Part shown: piece after piece, positions 32,636 to 41,807 of the stretch | Position numbering within the stretch: the stretch's first letter is position 1 | How the letters are laid out: every line of letters starts with the position of its first letter | Assembly: GCF_046600735.1 (NCBI RefSeq) | Contig: NZ_JBJMAW010000008.1 | Span: 94,053 to 158,052, forward strand | DNA: 64,000 nucleotides | Reading direction: 5' to 3' | From: Novilysobacter_A longmucuonensis | Lineage (GTDB): Bacteria > Pseudomonadota > Gammaproteobacteria > Xanthomonadales > Xanthomonadaceae | Position numbers and translations under genes: made by a program | Notes under the pieces: generated by a model | Databases searched by the model: none | Told to the model about the DNA's origin: nothing | What the model saw: the letters and a program-made list of their open reading frames with translations, nothing else

Positions 32636-35600
32636 CTAGGCATGGCCGCCGACCGGCGGGGTCTGCGCCTCGAGCCGCTCGAGCTCGTGCGAGACCGCAT
32701 CGGGCGATCGGGTGTACCTGGCCAGCAGCACGTAGAACGCCGGCACGATGAACAGCGACAGCAGGGTCGAGAACGACACCCCGAAGATCACCACTACGCC
32801 GATCGTGGCGCGGCTGGCCGAGCCCGGCCCGCCGGCCAGCACCAGCGGCAGCGCGCCGACCGCGGTCGCGATCGAGGTCATCAGGATCGGCCGCAGGCGC
32901 GTGGCGGACGATTCGACGATCGCCTGGTGGATGCTGCGACCCTGGTCGCGCAACTGGTTGGCGAACTCCACGATCAGGATGCCGTTCTTGGCCGCCAGCC
33001 CCACCAGCATCACGATGCCGATCTGGCTGAACAGGTTGAGCGTGCCGCCGGTCACGGCCAGGCCGATCAGCGCGCCGAGCACGCCCAGCGGCACCGTCAG
33101 CATGATCACCAGCGGATGGATGAAGCTCTCGAACTGCGCCGCCAGCACCAGGTACACCACCAGCAGGGCCAGGGTGAAGGTCAGCAGCACCGCGCCGCCG
33201 GCCTTCTGGTACTCGCGCGACTCGCCCTTCCAGTCGATCTGGGCGTGCTCTGGCAGTTCGGTTTCCACCACCTGGTTGAGGAACTCCAACGCCTCGCCCA
33301 TCGTGTAGCCCGGCGCCAGGCCGGCGGTGATCGTGATCGCGCGCAGGCGGTTGAAGCGGTTGAGGCTGCCGGCCTCGGCCAGCTCGGTCAGACTGACCAG
33401 GTTGGACAGCGGCACCAGCTCGCCGCTGCGCGAGCGCACCTCGATCGCGGCCAGGTCGGCCGGCGATGCGCGTCCGGCGCGTCCGGCCTGCACGATCACG
33501 TCGTACTCCTCGCCGTCCTGCACGAAGGTGGTAACGCGGCGGCTGCCCATCATGGTCTCCAGCGCCTGGCCGATGTCGGTCACGCTGACGCCCAGGTCGG
33601 CGGCGCGCTGGCGGTTGATCTGCACGCGCATCTGCGGGCGCGTTTCCTGGTAGTCCGAATCGACCGAGAACAGGCCCGGGTTGTCCTCCATGCGCTGCAT
33701 CATGACGTCGCGCCACTGCGCGATCTCGGCATACTCGGGGCCGCCGAGCACGATCTGGATCGGCTGGCCGCGGCTGCCGACCAGGCCGCCGCCGACCCGC
33801 GGGTTGGCGCGCACGCCGGTCAGCTCGTCCAGGTCAGCGCGCAGCGATTCGGCGACCTCGCTGGTGTGCTTGTCTCGCTCGTCCCAGTCCTGCAGGAACA
33901 CGATCACGTTGCCGGTGTGCATTTCCTCGCTCGCCCCCCAGCCGCCCGGCACGCGGGTGTTGAAGCGGCGGATCGCAGCGTCCTCGCCGCTGTGGCGGGC
34001 GAACACCTCCTCTACCTGCTGGATCTGCTCGACCGTGTAGTCGAAGCCGGCACCCTCGGGGCCGACCACCGAGACGAAGAACGCGCCGCGGTCCTCGGCC
34101 GGCGCAAGCTCGGAGGGCACCCACTTGAACAGGCCGAAACTCAGCGCCAGCGCGCCCAGCATCAGCGCCGCAAACAGCCACGGCCGGTCGACGCTGCGCT
34201 CCAGCCAGCGGCTGTAACGCGCACGCAGGCCGTCCAGCCGGGCGTTGATCCAGCGGTGCACGCGGTTGGACTTCTCGTGGCTGTGCGGGCGCACCAGCTT
34301 GGACGACATCATCGGGGTCAGGGTCAGCGCGACGAACGCCGAGATCGCCACCGCCCCGGCCAGCGCCACCGACAGCTCGCGGAACAGGCGCCCGGCGTTG
34401 CCCTCCATGAAACCGACCGGCAGGAACACCGCGACCAGCACGGTGGTGGTGGCGATCACCGCGAACGCGACCTGCCGGGTGCCGCGCCGCGCGGCGACCA
34501 GCTTGGGTTCGCCCAGGTCGGCGCGGCGCTGGATGTTCTCCAGCACCACGATCGCATCGTCGACCACCAGCCCGATCGACAGCACGATCGCCAGCAGGGT
34601 CAACAGGTTGATCGAGTAGCCGAACAGGTACAGCGGCAGGAATGCCGCGACCAGGCACACCGGCACCGTCAGCGCCGGGATCAGCGCCGCGCGGAAGCTG
34701 CCCAGGAACAGCCAGATGACCAGTAGCACCAGCGCGATCGCCTCGACCAGGGTCAGGTACACGCGCTTGATCGACTGCTCGATGAAGACCGTATCGTCGT
34801 ATGCGACGAAGATGTTCATGCCCTCCGGCAGCGTCCTCTGGATGGCCTCGGCCTCGGCACGCGCCGCGCGCGCCACGTCCAGCGCGTTGGCGGTGGAGGT
34901 CTTGACGATGCCCAGCCCGATGTTGGGCTGGCCGTTGCTCTTGTAGTAGGCGCGGCGCTCGGCCGAGGCCAGCTCGACCTGCGCGACATCGCCGATCCTC
35001 ACCACGTAGCCGTCGGCGCCGCTGCGGATCGGGATCTGGGCGAAGTCGCTCGGGTTCTGGTACTCGCGCGCCACGCGCAGGGTGAAGTCGCGGCTCTCCG
35101 ATTCGATCCGGCCCGCCGGCAGTTCCACGTTCTCGGCGCGCAGTGCAGCGGCGACATCACTGGCGGTGACGCCGCGCGCGGCCATCGACGCGCTGTCGAG
35201 CCAGATCCGCATCGCGTAGCGCTGACGCCCGCCGATGCGGACCTGCGAGACCCCGTCCAGGCTCGACAGCCGGTCGACCATGTAGCGCTCGGCGTAGTCC
35301 GACAGCTGCAGCGCGTCCATGTTGGTCGAGCTCATGTTGAGCCAGATCACGGTGTCCGAATCGCTGTCGGCCTTTTCCACCTCGGGCGGATCGGCCTCGT
35401 CGGGCATGCGGTCGGCGACGCCGCTGATCGCGTCGCGGACGTCGTTGGCGGCCGCCTCGATATCGCGCTCCAGGGTGAACTCCAGGTTCACCGAGGCGCG
35501 ACCGTTGACGCTGCGCGACTGGATCGTCTCGATCCCCTCGATGCCCGACAACGCATCCTCCAGCACCTGGGTGACGCGGGTCTCGATCACCGCCGCCGAG

Positions 35601-35761
35601 GCGCCCGGGTAGTTGACATCGACCGAGACGATCGGCGGGTCGATCGCCGGCAGCTCGCGCAGGGTCAGGCGCGAGAACGCCATGACGCCCAGCACGATCA
35701 GCAGCAGGCTCATCACGGTGGCGAACACCGGGCGGCGGATCGAGAGGTCGGAGATGTTCAT
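32636..35761 (-). CDS. RND multidrug efflux permease (HAE1 family)
   Basis: This is a 1041-residue inner-membrane proton-driven exporter of the AcrB/MexB/MexF type, of normal length. The start MNISDLSIRRPVFATVMSLL, the twelve-helix pattern with two large periplasmic loops, and the helix-4 motif SIGLVVDDAIVVLENIQRR carrying the proton-relay Asp pair are all present. The pore-domain region PEGMNIFVAYDDTVFI is also typical. It resembles the Xanthomonadaceae group with a short N-terminal helix rather than heavy-metal CusA. It lies six bases after the adaptor gene. No outer-membrane channel gene follows, so it would have to use a TolC-type protein encoded elsewhere. Confidence 0.95.
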   Translation of the reverse strand: MNISDLSIRRPVFATVMSLLLIVLGVMAFSRLTLRELPAIDPPIVSVDVNYPGASAAVIETRVTQVLEDALSGIEGIETIQSRSVNGRASVNLEFTLERDIEAAANDVRDAISGVADRMPDEADPPEVEKADSDSDTVIWLNMSSTNMDALQLSDYAERYMVDRLSSLDGVSQVRIGGRQRYAMRIWLDSASMAARGVTASDVAAALRAENVELPAGRIESESRDFTLRVAREYQNPSDFAQIPIRSGADGYVVRIGDVAQVELASAERRAYYKSNGQPNIGLGIVKTSTANALDVARAARAEAEAIQRTLPEGMNIFVAYDDTVFIEQSIKRVYLTLVEAIALVLLVIWLFLGSFRAALIPALTVPVCLVAAFLPLYLFGYSINLLTLLAIVLSIGLVVDDAIVVLENIQRRADLGEPKLVAARRGTRQVAFAVIATTTVLVAVFLPVGFMEGNAGRLFRELSVALAGAVAISAFVALTLTPMMSSKLVRPHSHEKSNRVHRWINARLDGLRARYSRWLERSVDRPWLFAALMLGALALSFGLFKWVPSELAPAEDRGAFFVSVVGPEGAGFDYTVEQIQQVEEVFARHSGEDAAIRRFNTRVPGGWGASEEMHTGNVIVFLQDWDERDKHTSEVAESLRADLDELTGVRANPRVGGGLVGSRGQPIQIVLGGPEYAEIAQWRDVMMQRMEDNPGLFSVDSDYQETRPQMRVQINRQRAADLGVSVTDIGQALETMMGSRRVTTFVQDGEEYDVIVQAGRAGRASPADLAAIEVRSRSGELVPLSNLVSLTELAEAGSLNRFNRLRAITITAGLAPGYTMGEALEFLNQVVETELPEHAQIDWKGESREYQKAGGAVLLTFTLALLVVYLVLAAQFESFIHPLVIMLTVPLGVLGALIGLAVTGGTLNLFSQIGIVMLVGLAAKNGILIVEFANQLRDQGRSIHQAIVESSATRLRPILMTSIATAVGALPLVLAGGPGSASRATIGVVVIFGVSFSTLLSLFIVPAFYVLLARYTRSPDAVSHELERLEAQTPPVGGHA

Positions 35762-35767
35762 GGCCGG

Positions 35768-36883
35768 TCAGCCCTGCTGCGGCCGGATGGCGGTCCCGCC
35801 GGGGGCCTGCTCCTGCACCGGCTCCTGCGGCGGCGTGGCCGGCGCGCTGTCCTCGGTGATCGTGCTGCCGTTGCGCAACTTGCCGGTGCCGTCGACCACG
35901 ATGCGGTCCCCGGCCTCCAGCCCGCCAGTCACCTCGGCCAGGCCCTCGCGCCGGGTGCCGATCTCGACATCGGCCTGCTCGACCGTGCTGTCCTGCTCGA
36001 CCCGGTAGACGTAGGAATTGCTGCCGACCTGCACGATCGAGATCTCCGGCACCAGTATCGCCTCGCGTTCGGGGCGGCTCTGGGTGACCTGCAGCAGCAT
36101 GCCGGGGCGCAGCACGCGGCCCGGGTTGTCGAACGCGCCGCGTACGGTGACCGCGCGCGTGGCCGGGTCGATGCGCGAGTCGACCGTGCTGACCGCGCCC
36201 TCGAACTCGACTCCGGGATAGGCCGCGGTGGTCCCGCTCAGGTGCTGGCCTTCGGCGAGGAAGGCCAGCATGGTCTCGGGCACCGGGAAGTCGACATAGA
36301 CCCGCTCGGTATCGTCCAGCGTGGCGATCGGCGTGCCCGGGGTCACCAGTGCGCCGGGGCTGACCTGGCGCAGGCCGAGCACGCCGGCGAACGGCGCCCG
36401 GATCACGCGGTCGGCCAGTTGCGCCCGGATCTGGGCCACCCGGGCGTTGGCGGCATCGCGGATCGCACGCTGTGTGTCGAGCGCCGAGCGTGCGATCAGT
36501 TGCTGGCTGGCCAGTTCGCTCTGGCGCTGGAACAACTGCTCGGCCTCGTTGGCCGCGGCCTGCGCCTGGACCAGTTCGGCCTGCTGCGCCTGCCCGGTCA
36601 GGGTGACCAGCGGCGCGCCGGCCTCGACCACATCGCCGCTGGAGAAATGCACATCGCGCACCGTCTCGCTGACCTTTGCGGTCACGGTGACCGACTCGCG
36701 CGCCTTGACCGTACCCAGCGACACGACGGTGTCGCTCCAGGGCCGCATCTGCACGCGCTGGGTGGTCACCGGGACCGCCCGGCCCTCGCCGCCGGCGCGG
36801 CGGCTCTCGTTGCTGCCGCAGGCAGCCAAAACGGAAACGAGTGCAAGGACGCCGAGGGCGCCGAGTCGGGATTCGGTTCGCAT
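35768..36883 (-). CDS. RND efflux periplasmic adaptor (membrane fusion protein), lipoprotein
   Basis: This 371-residue adaptor joins the RND permease to an outer-membrane channel. The signal sequence ends in a lipobox (SVLAACGSN), so it should be lipid-anchored in the inner membrane. The lipoyl half-motifs (VSETVRDVHFSSGDVVEAGA and RVIRAPFAGVLGLRQVSPGA) flank a short coiled-coil hairpin (QAAANEAEQLFQRQSELASQ). Beta-barrel and membrane-proximal domains complete the chain. The C-terminus is Pro/Gln-rich. The regulator is not adjacent; the divergent gene is cysK. Confidence 0.93.
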   Translation of the reverse strand: MRTESRLGALGVLALVSVLAACGSNESRRAGGEGRAVPVTTQRVQMRPWSDTVVSLGTVKARESVTVTAKVSETVRDVHFSSGDVVEAGAPLVTLTGQAQQAELVQAQAAANEAEQLFQRQSELASQQLIARSALDTQRAIRDAANARVAQIRAQLADRVIRAPFAGVLGLRQVSPGALVTPGTPIATLDDTERVYVDFPVPETMLAFLAEGQHLSGTTAAYPGVEFEGAVSTVDSRIDPATRAVTVRGAFDNPGRVLRPGMLLQVTQSRPEREAILVPEISIVQVGSNSYVYRVEQDSTVEQADVEIGTRREGLAEVTGGLEAGDRIVVDGTGKLRNGSTITEDSAPATPPQEPVQEQAPGGTAIRPQQG

Positions 36884-37197
36884 GCCTCTCTCTGGAGGGA
36901 AGGGGCGGAAAAGCGGGAAAAGACAGGGCGGCGAGTGTAGCCGCGTGCAGGTAACGCTTGCGTGGGCCAAAGGTTGACAGCCGATGCCGCAAAACCCGCG
37001 ACCCGCTGCGGCACGGTCTTGACGCCGGCGGTGTGACCGCTGTGGCACTCTTCGGCATGCTGCGGCTGCCGCGCGGCGAGCCTGGGCAGCCAATGATGAC
37101 CAAACGTGATGCCGTTGAGCCAGGGGCACCGGCAGCATCGAGCACCCGCCCCCACCGGGCATGCCTGCCCTCCACGCACCTCCAGGAGCACGCCGCA
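36884..37197. other. Intergenic region between the efflux adaptor and cysK
   Basis: This 314-base gap lies between divergent genes. TTGACA occurs at about 36973, but there is no matching -10 at 16-18 bases on that strand. The last 20 bases hold AGGAG for cysK. I see no repeat, operator dyad or RNA structure that I would defend. Confidence 0.4.
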
Positions 37198-38151
37198 ATG
37201 ATCCACGACAGCATCCTCGACACCATCGGCCGCACCCCGGTGGTGCGCCTGCACCGGCTCGCGCCGGCCCACGTCGCGCTGTACGGCAAGATCGAGTCAT
37301 TCAACCCCGGCGGCTCGGTCAAGGACCGGCTCGCGCTGGCGATCATCCTCGACGCCGAGGCGCGCGGCCTGCTCAAACCGGGAGACACGGTGGTCGAGGC
37401 GACCTCGGGCAACACCGGGGTTGCGCTGGCGATGGTCTGCGCGGCGCGCGGCTACAAGTTCGTGGCGACCATGGCGGAGACCTTCTCGATCGAGCGCCGC
37501 AAGCTGATGCGGGCCTACGGCGCCAAGGTCATCCTGACCCCGGCCGCCGAGCGCGGCAGCGGCATGGTGCGGCGGGCGGAGGAACTGGCGAAACAGCACG
37601 GCTGGTTCCTCGCGCGCCAGTTCCAGAACCCGGCCAACCCGGCGTACCATCGGCAGACCACCGCGGCGGAGATCCTGCAGGACTTCGCCGGCGGCCGGCT
37701 CGATCATTTCGTCACCGGCTGGGGCACCGGCGGCACCCTGACCGGCGTCGGCGAGATGCTCAAGCTGGCGCGGCCGGAGGTGCGCATCACCACCTGCGAA
37801 CCGGCCGTGGCCTCGCTGCTGACCGGCGCGCAGTGGCAGCCGCACAAGATCCAGGGCTGGACCCCCGATTTCGTGCCCGAGGTGCTCAACCGCGAGGTCG
37901 CCGACGCGATCGTGCCGATCGACGACGTGCTGGCCCGCGACACCGCGCGCCGGCTGGCGCAGGAGGAAGGCCTGTTCGTCGGCATCTCCGCAGGGGCCAC
38001 CGTGGCCGCGGCGCTGCAGGTCGCGAAGGATGCCGGCGATGGCGCGGTGATCCTGGCGATGCTGCCCGACACCGGCGAGCGCTACCTCAGCACGTTCCTG
38101 TTCGAGGACGTCAATGAGGGCTCGGACGACGAGTGGCTGGCGGGGCTGTAG
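37198..38151 (+). CDS. cysK: Cysteine synthase (O-acetylserine sulfhydrylase)
   Basis: This PLP enzyme makes cysteine from O-acetylserine and sulfide. The 317-residue protein shows the family motifs: DTIGRTPVVRLHRLAP, the PLP lysine in SFNPGGSVKDRLAL, the substrate loop EATSGNTGVALAMV, the phosphate-binding loop GWGTGGTLTGVGEML, and VGISAGATVAAAL. CysK and CysM are hard to separate by eye; the loop spacing favours the CysK type. The ATG at 37198 follows CAGGAG. It is monocistronic, with a repeat and a terminator after it. Confidence 0.92.
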   Translation: MIHDSILDTIGRTPVVRLHRLAPAHVALYGKIESFNPGGSVKDRLALAIILDAEARGLLKPGDTVVEATSGNTGVALAMVCAARGYKFVATMAETFSIERRKLMRAYGAKVILTPAAERGSGMVRRAEELAKQHGWFLARQFQNPANPAYHRQTTAAEILQDFAGGRLDHFVTGWGTGGTLTGVGEMLKLARPEVRITTCEPAVASLLTGAQWQPHKIQGWTPDFVPEVLNREVADAIVPIDDVLARDTARRLAQEEGLFVGISAGATVAAALQVAKDAGDGAVILAMLPDTGERYLSTFLFEDVNEGSDDEWLAGL

Positions 38152-38167
38152 TAGTCGGCCGAGCCAA

Positions 38168-38294
38168 CAGCAAATCCTCCCCAGCCCTCCTTTTCCAAAG
38201 GAGGGAGCCACAGCAAGCCACTGCGCGGCCCAGGAAAAGCACTTGGCTGTTTCCCCCTTTGGAAAAGGGGGGGCAAGGGGGATTTGCTCTTGCT
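38168..38294. repeat. Dispersed inverted repeat, family C copy 2
   Basis: CAGCAAATCCTCCCCAGCCC, then TCCTTTTCCAAAGGAGGG, faces a degenerate copy that ends GGGGATTTGCTCTTGCT. It is the same family as 1787-1902 and 42436-42543. Confidence 0.75.
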
Positions 38295-38318
38295 TTCGAT
38301 TCTAGATCGTTAAACAAG

Positions 38319-38343
38319 AACGCCGGCATGCGCCGGCGTTTTT
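38319..38343 (+). terminator. Terminator after cysK, shared with fda
   Basis: AACGCCGGCATGCGCCGGCGTTTTT: a stem of about nine pairs with a T-run on the plus strand, placed between the convergent cysK and fda genes. Confidence 0.88.
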
Positions 38344-38362
38344 GGTGACGTAGCGATCCGAA

Positions 38363-39370
38363 TTACGCCGCCTTCCACTGCCCCAGCGCCGCCAGGCCGT
38401 TGTCGCGGGCACGTGCGAACACGGTGTCCTGCGCCTTGCCGACATTGTTCGCAATGTCCTGCGACCACAGCTTCAGCGCCGCCGACTGCATCGCGCGACC
38501 GTAGGAGAACGACAGCGGCCAAGGGTGCGGGCCGAAGCGGTTGATCGCGTCCAGGTGCGCGGTCGCGTCCTCGTCGGACTGGCCGCCGGACAGGAACACG
38601 ATGCCCGGCAGCGTCGCCGGCACGGTCGACTTGAGCACCTGCAGGGTCGACAGGGCGACCTCGTCGACGCTCGCCTTGTCGCCGCTGTTCGAGCCGGGCA
38701 GCACCATCGAGGCCTTCAGGATCGTGCCCTCCAGCATCACGCTGTGCTCGTAGAGCGCGCCGAACAGCGAACGCAGCGTGACCTCGGTGACCTCGAAGCA
38801 GGTCTCGATGTCGTGGCTGCCGTCCATGATCACCTCCGGCTCGACCATCGGCACCAGCCCCTGCTCCTGGCACAGCGCGGCATAGCGCGCCAGGGCGTGG
38901 CTGTTGGCCTCAATGCAGGTGCCGGTCGGCAGCTCGTCGGAGATGTTGATGACCGCGCGCCACTTGGCGAAACGCGCACCGAGCTTGTAGTACTCCTCCA
39001 GCCGCGCGCGCAGCCCGTCCAGGCCCTCGGTCACCACCTCACCTGGGAAGCCGGCCAGCGGCTGCGGGCCCTTGTCGACCTTGATGCCTGGGATGATGCC
39101 GTTGTCGGCCATCAGTTTGGTGAAGGGAACGCCGTCGCGGGTGGACTGGCGGATGGTCTCGTCGAACAGGATCGCGCCGGAGATGTAGTCGCCCAGTTTC
39201 GGGGTCGACAGCAACAGCTCGCGGTAGGCCCGGCGGTTTTCCTCGGTGCACTCGATACCCACGCCATCGAAACGCTTCTTGATGGTGTTGTTGGACTCGT
39301 CGATCGCGATGATGCCCTTGCCCGCGGCGACCATGGCCTGGGCGGTTTCGGCAAGCTGTTCGATGCTCAT
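38363..39370 (-). CDS. fda: Fructose-bisphosphate aldolase, class I
   Basis: This 335-residue Schiff-base aldolase cleaves fructose 1,6-bisphosphate into the two triose phosphates. It is the animal/plant type of class I enzyme, not the bacterial zinc class II. Marks are GKGIIAIDESNNTIKKRFDG, FAKWRAVINISDE, VPMVEPEVIMDGSHDIETC, the Schiff-base Lys in EGTILKASMVLPG, and FLSGGQSDEDA. The C-terminal Tyr of vertebrate enzymes is not present; the chain ends ALGQWKAA. It clusters with pyk and pgk, an arrangement seen in Xanthomonas. AGGA precedes the ATG. Confidence 0.95.
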   Translation of the reverse strand: MSIEQLAETAQAMVAAGKGIIAIDESNNTIKKRFDGVGIECTEENRRAYRELLLSTPKLGDYISGAILFDETIRQSTRDGVPFTKLMADNGIIPGIKVDKGPQPLAGFPGEVVTEGLDGLRARLEEYYKLGARFAKWRAVINISDELPTGTCIEANSHALARYAALCQEQGLVPMVEPEVIMDGSHDIETCFEVTEVTLRSLFGALYEHSVMLEGTILKASMVLPGSNSGDKASVDEVALSTLQVLKSTVPATLPGIVFLSGGQSDEDATAHLDAINRFGPHPWPLSFSYGRAMQSAALKLWSQDIANNVGKAQDTVFARARDNGLAALGQWKAA

Positions 39371-39513
39371 GGATGTCCTGCGGCTGCGGTGGGAAGCGGC
39401 CGATTATAGCCGGGGCCCCACGTGCCGGCCATGTGAACACCTATGCCCACACCATGCCGACATCCATGCAGAACAGGCAGTTACACGCGCCGCAAGACAG
39501 CAACCCAGGTCTT

Positions 39514-39581
39514 CGTAGGCTGGGCTGGCAAGCCCAGCGGCCGCGTCATTGCCGATGCTGGCCTTGCCAGCTCAGCCTACG
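39514..39581. repeat. Palindromic repeat CGTAGGCTGGG type
   Basis: CGTAGGCTGGGCTGGCAAGC faces TGGCCTTGCCAGCTCAGCCT, then ACG. Short palindromes of this kind are common intergenic elements in this family. It follows the pyk stop codon and could stabilise or end that mRNA. Confidence 0.6.
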
Positions 39582-39595
39582 CAACCGCCAACGGC

Positions 39596-41062
39596 TCAGA
39601 GCTCGCCGAGCCCTTCGGCCTGGCCACCGGCGCCGACCTGCAGCAGGCGCAGCGTGTTGGTCGCGCCGTGATGCTCCATGTGCTCGCCGCTGGTGAACAC
39701 CAGCCGGTCGCCCTCCTCGAGCATGCCGGCCTCGAACAACTGCCGGATCGAGACGCGGGCGGCATCGCGCGAGGCCAGGCCGCGGCTGTCGAAGTCGAAC
39801 GGCAGCACCCCGCGCATCATCGTCATCTTGCAACGCGTGCCCTCGTGCCGGGACAGCGCGAACAACGGCGCCGGCGAGCGGAACCGCGACAGGAACCGCG
39901 CGGTGCCGCCGGACTCGGTCATCGCCACGATCGCGCGCACGCCGATGTGCTCGGACAGGAACATCGCCGCCATCGCGATCGCCTGGTCGGCCTTTTCCAG
40001 GTTGCGCGGGGCCTTCTCGAAATCGGTATCGGCCTTGAACTGGCGCTCGGCGCCCAGGCAGATGCGCACCATCGCCTCGACCGCCTTGACCGGATAGCGG
40101 CCGGCCGCGGTTTCGGCCGACAGCATCACCGCGTCGGTGCCGTCGATCACCGCATTGGCGACATCGAGCACCTCCGCGCGCGTGGGGATCGGGCTTTCGA
40201 CCATCGACTGCAGCATCTGGGTGGCGGTGATGACCACCCGGTTGCGCGCCAGCGACTCGCGGATGATCTTCTTCTGCAGGCCCGGCAGTTCGGCATCGCC
40301 GATCTCCACGCCCAGATCGCCGCGCGCGACCATCACCACGTCGCTGGCCTCGATGATCTCGACCAGGTTCTCGATCGCCTCGGCGCGCTCGATCTTCGAC
40401 ACCAGCGCGGCGTGACTGCCGGCCGCGCGTGCGATCCGGCGGGCGTCGTGCATGTCCGCGGCGTTGCGGCAGAACGACACCGCGATGAAATCCGCGCCGG
40501 CTTCGGCCGCCACCGCGATCAGTTCCTCGTCGCGCTCGGTCAGCGCGCCCAGCGACAGTCCGCCGCCCTGCTTGTTCAGTCCCTTGCGGTCCGACAGCAT
40601 GCCGTCGTTGAGCACCGTGCAGGCGATGCGCTCGCCCTCGACCGTGTCCACGCGCAGCTGCAGCAGCCCGTCGTCGAGCAGCAGGTGGTCGCCCGGCGTC
40701 ACGTCACCGGGCAGGCCTAGATAACTCACGCCGACCTGGTGCACGTCGCCCGGCGGCACATCATGGCTGGCGACCAGGTCGAAGCGCTCGCCGGCGGTGA
40801 GTTCGACCCGGCCCTCGGCGAAGCGGTCGATGCGGATCTTGGGCCCGGGCAGGTCGGCGAGGATGCCGACCTCGCGCCCCACCCGTTTGGCCGCCTCGCG
40901 CACCGCGGTCGCGCGCGCCATCTGCGAGGCCGGGTCGCCGTGGGAGAAGTTGAGCCGGACCACATCGACCCCGGCGGCGAGGATCGCATCGAGCACGCCG
41001 GGCGCATCGGTGGCCGGGCCGAGGGTGGCGAGGATCTTGGTGCGGCGGGGATTGGCGGACAT
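39596..41062 (-). CDS. pyk: Pyruvate kinase
   Basis: Pyruvate kinase makes pyruvate and ATP in the last step of glycolysis. The 488-residue protein contains RRTKILATLGPATDAPGVLD, VVRLNFSHGDP, DLPGPKIRI, VSKIERAEAIENL, MVARGDLGVEIG, VVITATQMLQSM and VANAVIDGTDAVMLSAETAAG. The C-terminal allosteric domain is complete. The active-site residues (Arg in RLNFSH, Lys in SKIE, Glu-Ala in KIERAE, Asp in ARGDLG) are intact. Length and domains suit the homotetrameric PykA type. It lies upstream of fda on the same strand, 225 bases away, with a repeat between. Confidence 0.96.
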   Translation of the reverse strand: MSANPRRTKILATLGPATDAPGVLDAILAAGVDVVRLNFSHGDPASQMARATAVREAAKRVGREVGILADLPGPKIRIDRFAEGRVELTAGERFDLVASHDVPPGDVHQVGVSYLGLPGDVTPGDHLLLDDGLLQLRVDTVEGERIACTVLNDGMLSDRKGLNKQGGGLSLGALTERDEELIAVAAEAGADFIAVSFCRNAADMHDARRIARAAGSHAALVSKIERAEAIENLVEIIEASDVVMVARGDLGVEIGDAELPGLQKKIIRESLARNRVVITATQMLQSMVESPIPTRAEVLDVANAVIDGTDAVMLSAETAAGRYPVKAVEAMVRICLGAERQFKADTDFEKAPRNLEKADQAIAMAAMFLSEHIGVRAIVAMTESGGTARFLSRFRSPAPLFALSRHEGTRCKMTMMRGVLPFDFDSRGLASRDAARVSIRQLFEAGMLEEGDRLVFTSGEHMEHHGATNTLRLLQVGAGGQAEGLGEL

Positions 41063-41156
41063 GTCAGAATTCCATGAGTGCAGCTGCGCGCTGGCCAGCT
41101 CACGCTAGCACAGCCATCGCACCGTCCGAACGCGCCATCAAAGCCGGAATCCAACG

Positions 41157-41807
41157 ATGAACCACGCCCCTGCAAATGCGCCCGATGCCCCCGCCGCTGC
41201 GGCACCCGACGACCTGCCGGTACTGACCGGAGAGCGCCTGCGCCTGCGTGGATTCCGTGAAGACGACCTGCCGGATTTTTTCGCGGTGCACTCCGATCCC
41301 GCGGTCAACCGCTACTGGAGCTTCCCGGCCTGGACCGACATCGCACAGGCACGCGACTACTTCGCCGACGCCATCGCCGCGCGCGATGCGACGCGCATGC
41401 TGTGCTGGGTGATCGCCGAACGCGACAGCGACCGCCTGATCGGTGCCGCGACCCTGTGCGCGATCCATCGCGAGCAGGGCCGCGCCGAGATCGGTTATGC
41501 GCTGCGCTCCAGCCACTGGGGTCGCGGGTACGCCCAGGATGCGCTGCGGCTGGCGCTCGCGCACGCGTTCGAGGGCCTGGCACTGCGGCGCGTCGAGGCC
41601 GACATCGACCCGCGCAACCAGGGCTCGTGCCGGCTGGCCGAGCGTCTGGGTTTCGTCCGCGAAGGCCTGTTGCGCGAACGCTGGCACGTGGCCGGCGAGC
41701 TGTGCGATTCGGCGCTGTATGGGTTGCTAGCGCGGGAGTGGCATGCCGTGCCGAGCGATCAGGCAGCGAGCAGTGCCGGCAGTTGTGCGGGGCTCGCCGC
41801 CAGGTGA
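41157..41807 (+). CDS. GNAT family N-acetyltransferase (RimJ/RimL type)
   Basis: This 216-residue acyltransferase is of the RimJ/RimL subgroup, which acetylates protein N-termini or small amines. Motifs: LTGERLRLRGFREDDLPDFF, AEIGYALRSSHWGRGYAQDA (acetyl-CoA loop) and VEADIDPRNQGSCRLAERLG, then FVREGLLRERW. The substrate cannot be deduced. The last 49 bases overlap the end of the HAD gene on the opposite strand; the residues coded there (SDQAASSAGSCAGLAAR) look non-conserved, so the reading frame has run on past the domain. Confidence 0.87.
   Translation: MNHAPANAPDAPAAAAPDDLPVLTGERLRLRGFREDDLPDFFAVHSDPAVNRYWSFPAWTDIAQARDYFADAIAARDATRMLCWVIAERDSDRLIGAATLCAIHREQGRAEIGYALRSSHWGRGYAQDALRLALAHAFEGLALRRVEADIDPRNQGSCRLAERLGFVREGLLRERWHVAGELCDSALYGLLAREWHAVPSDQAASSAGSCAGLAAR

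Noticed and set aside
36973..37010. TTGACA as a possible cysK promoter.
   Set aside because: No acceptable -10 is found 16-18 bases downstream, so I list it only as an observation in the intergenic entry.
39394..39415. GCCGATTATA near the fda start, resembling a sigma-28 -10 element.
   Set aside because: It points away from fda, has no TAAAG/TCAAG element at 11 bases, and there is no gene downstream on that strand.
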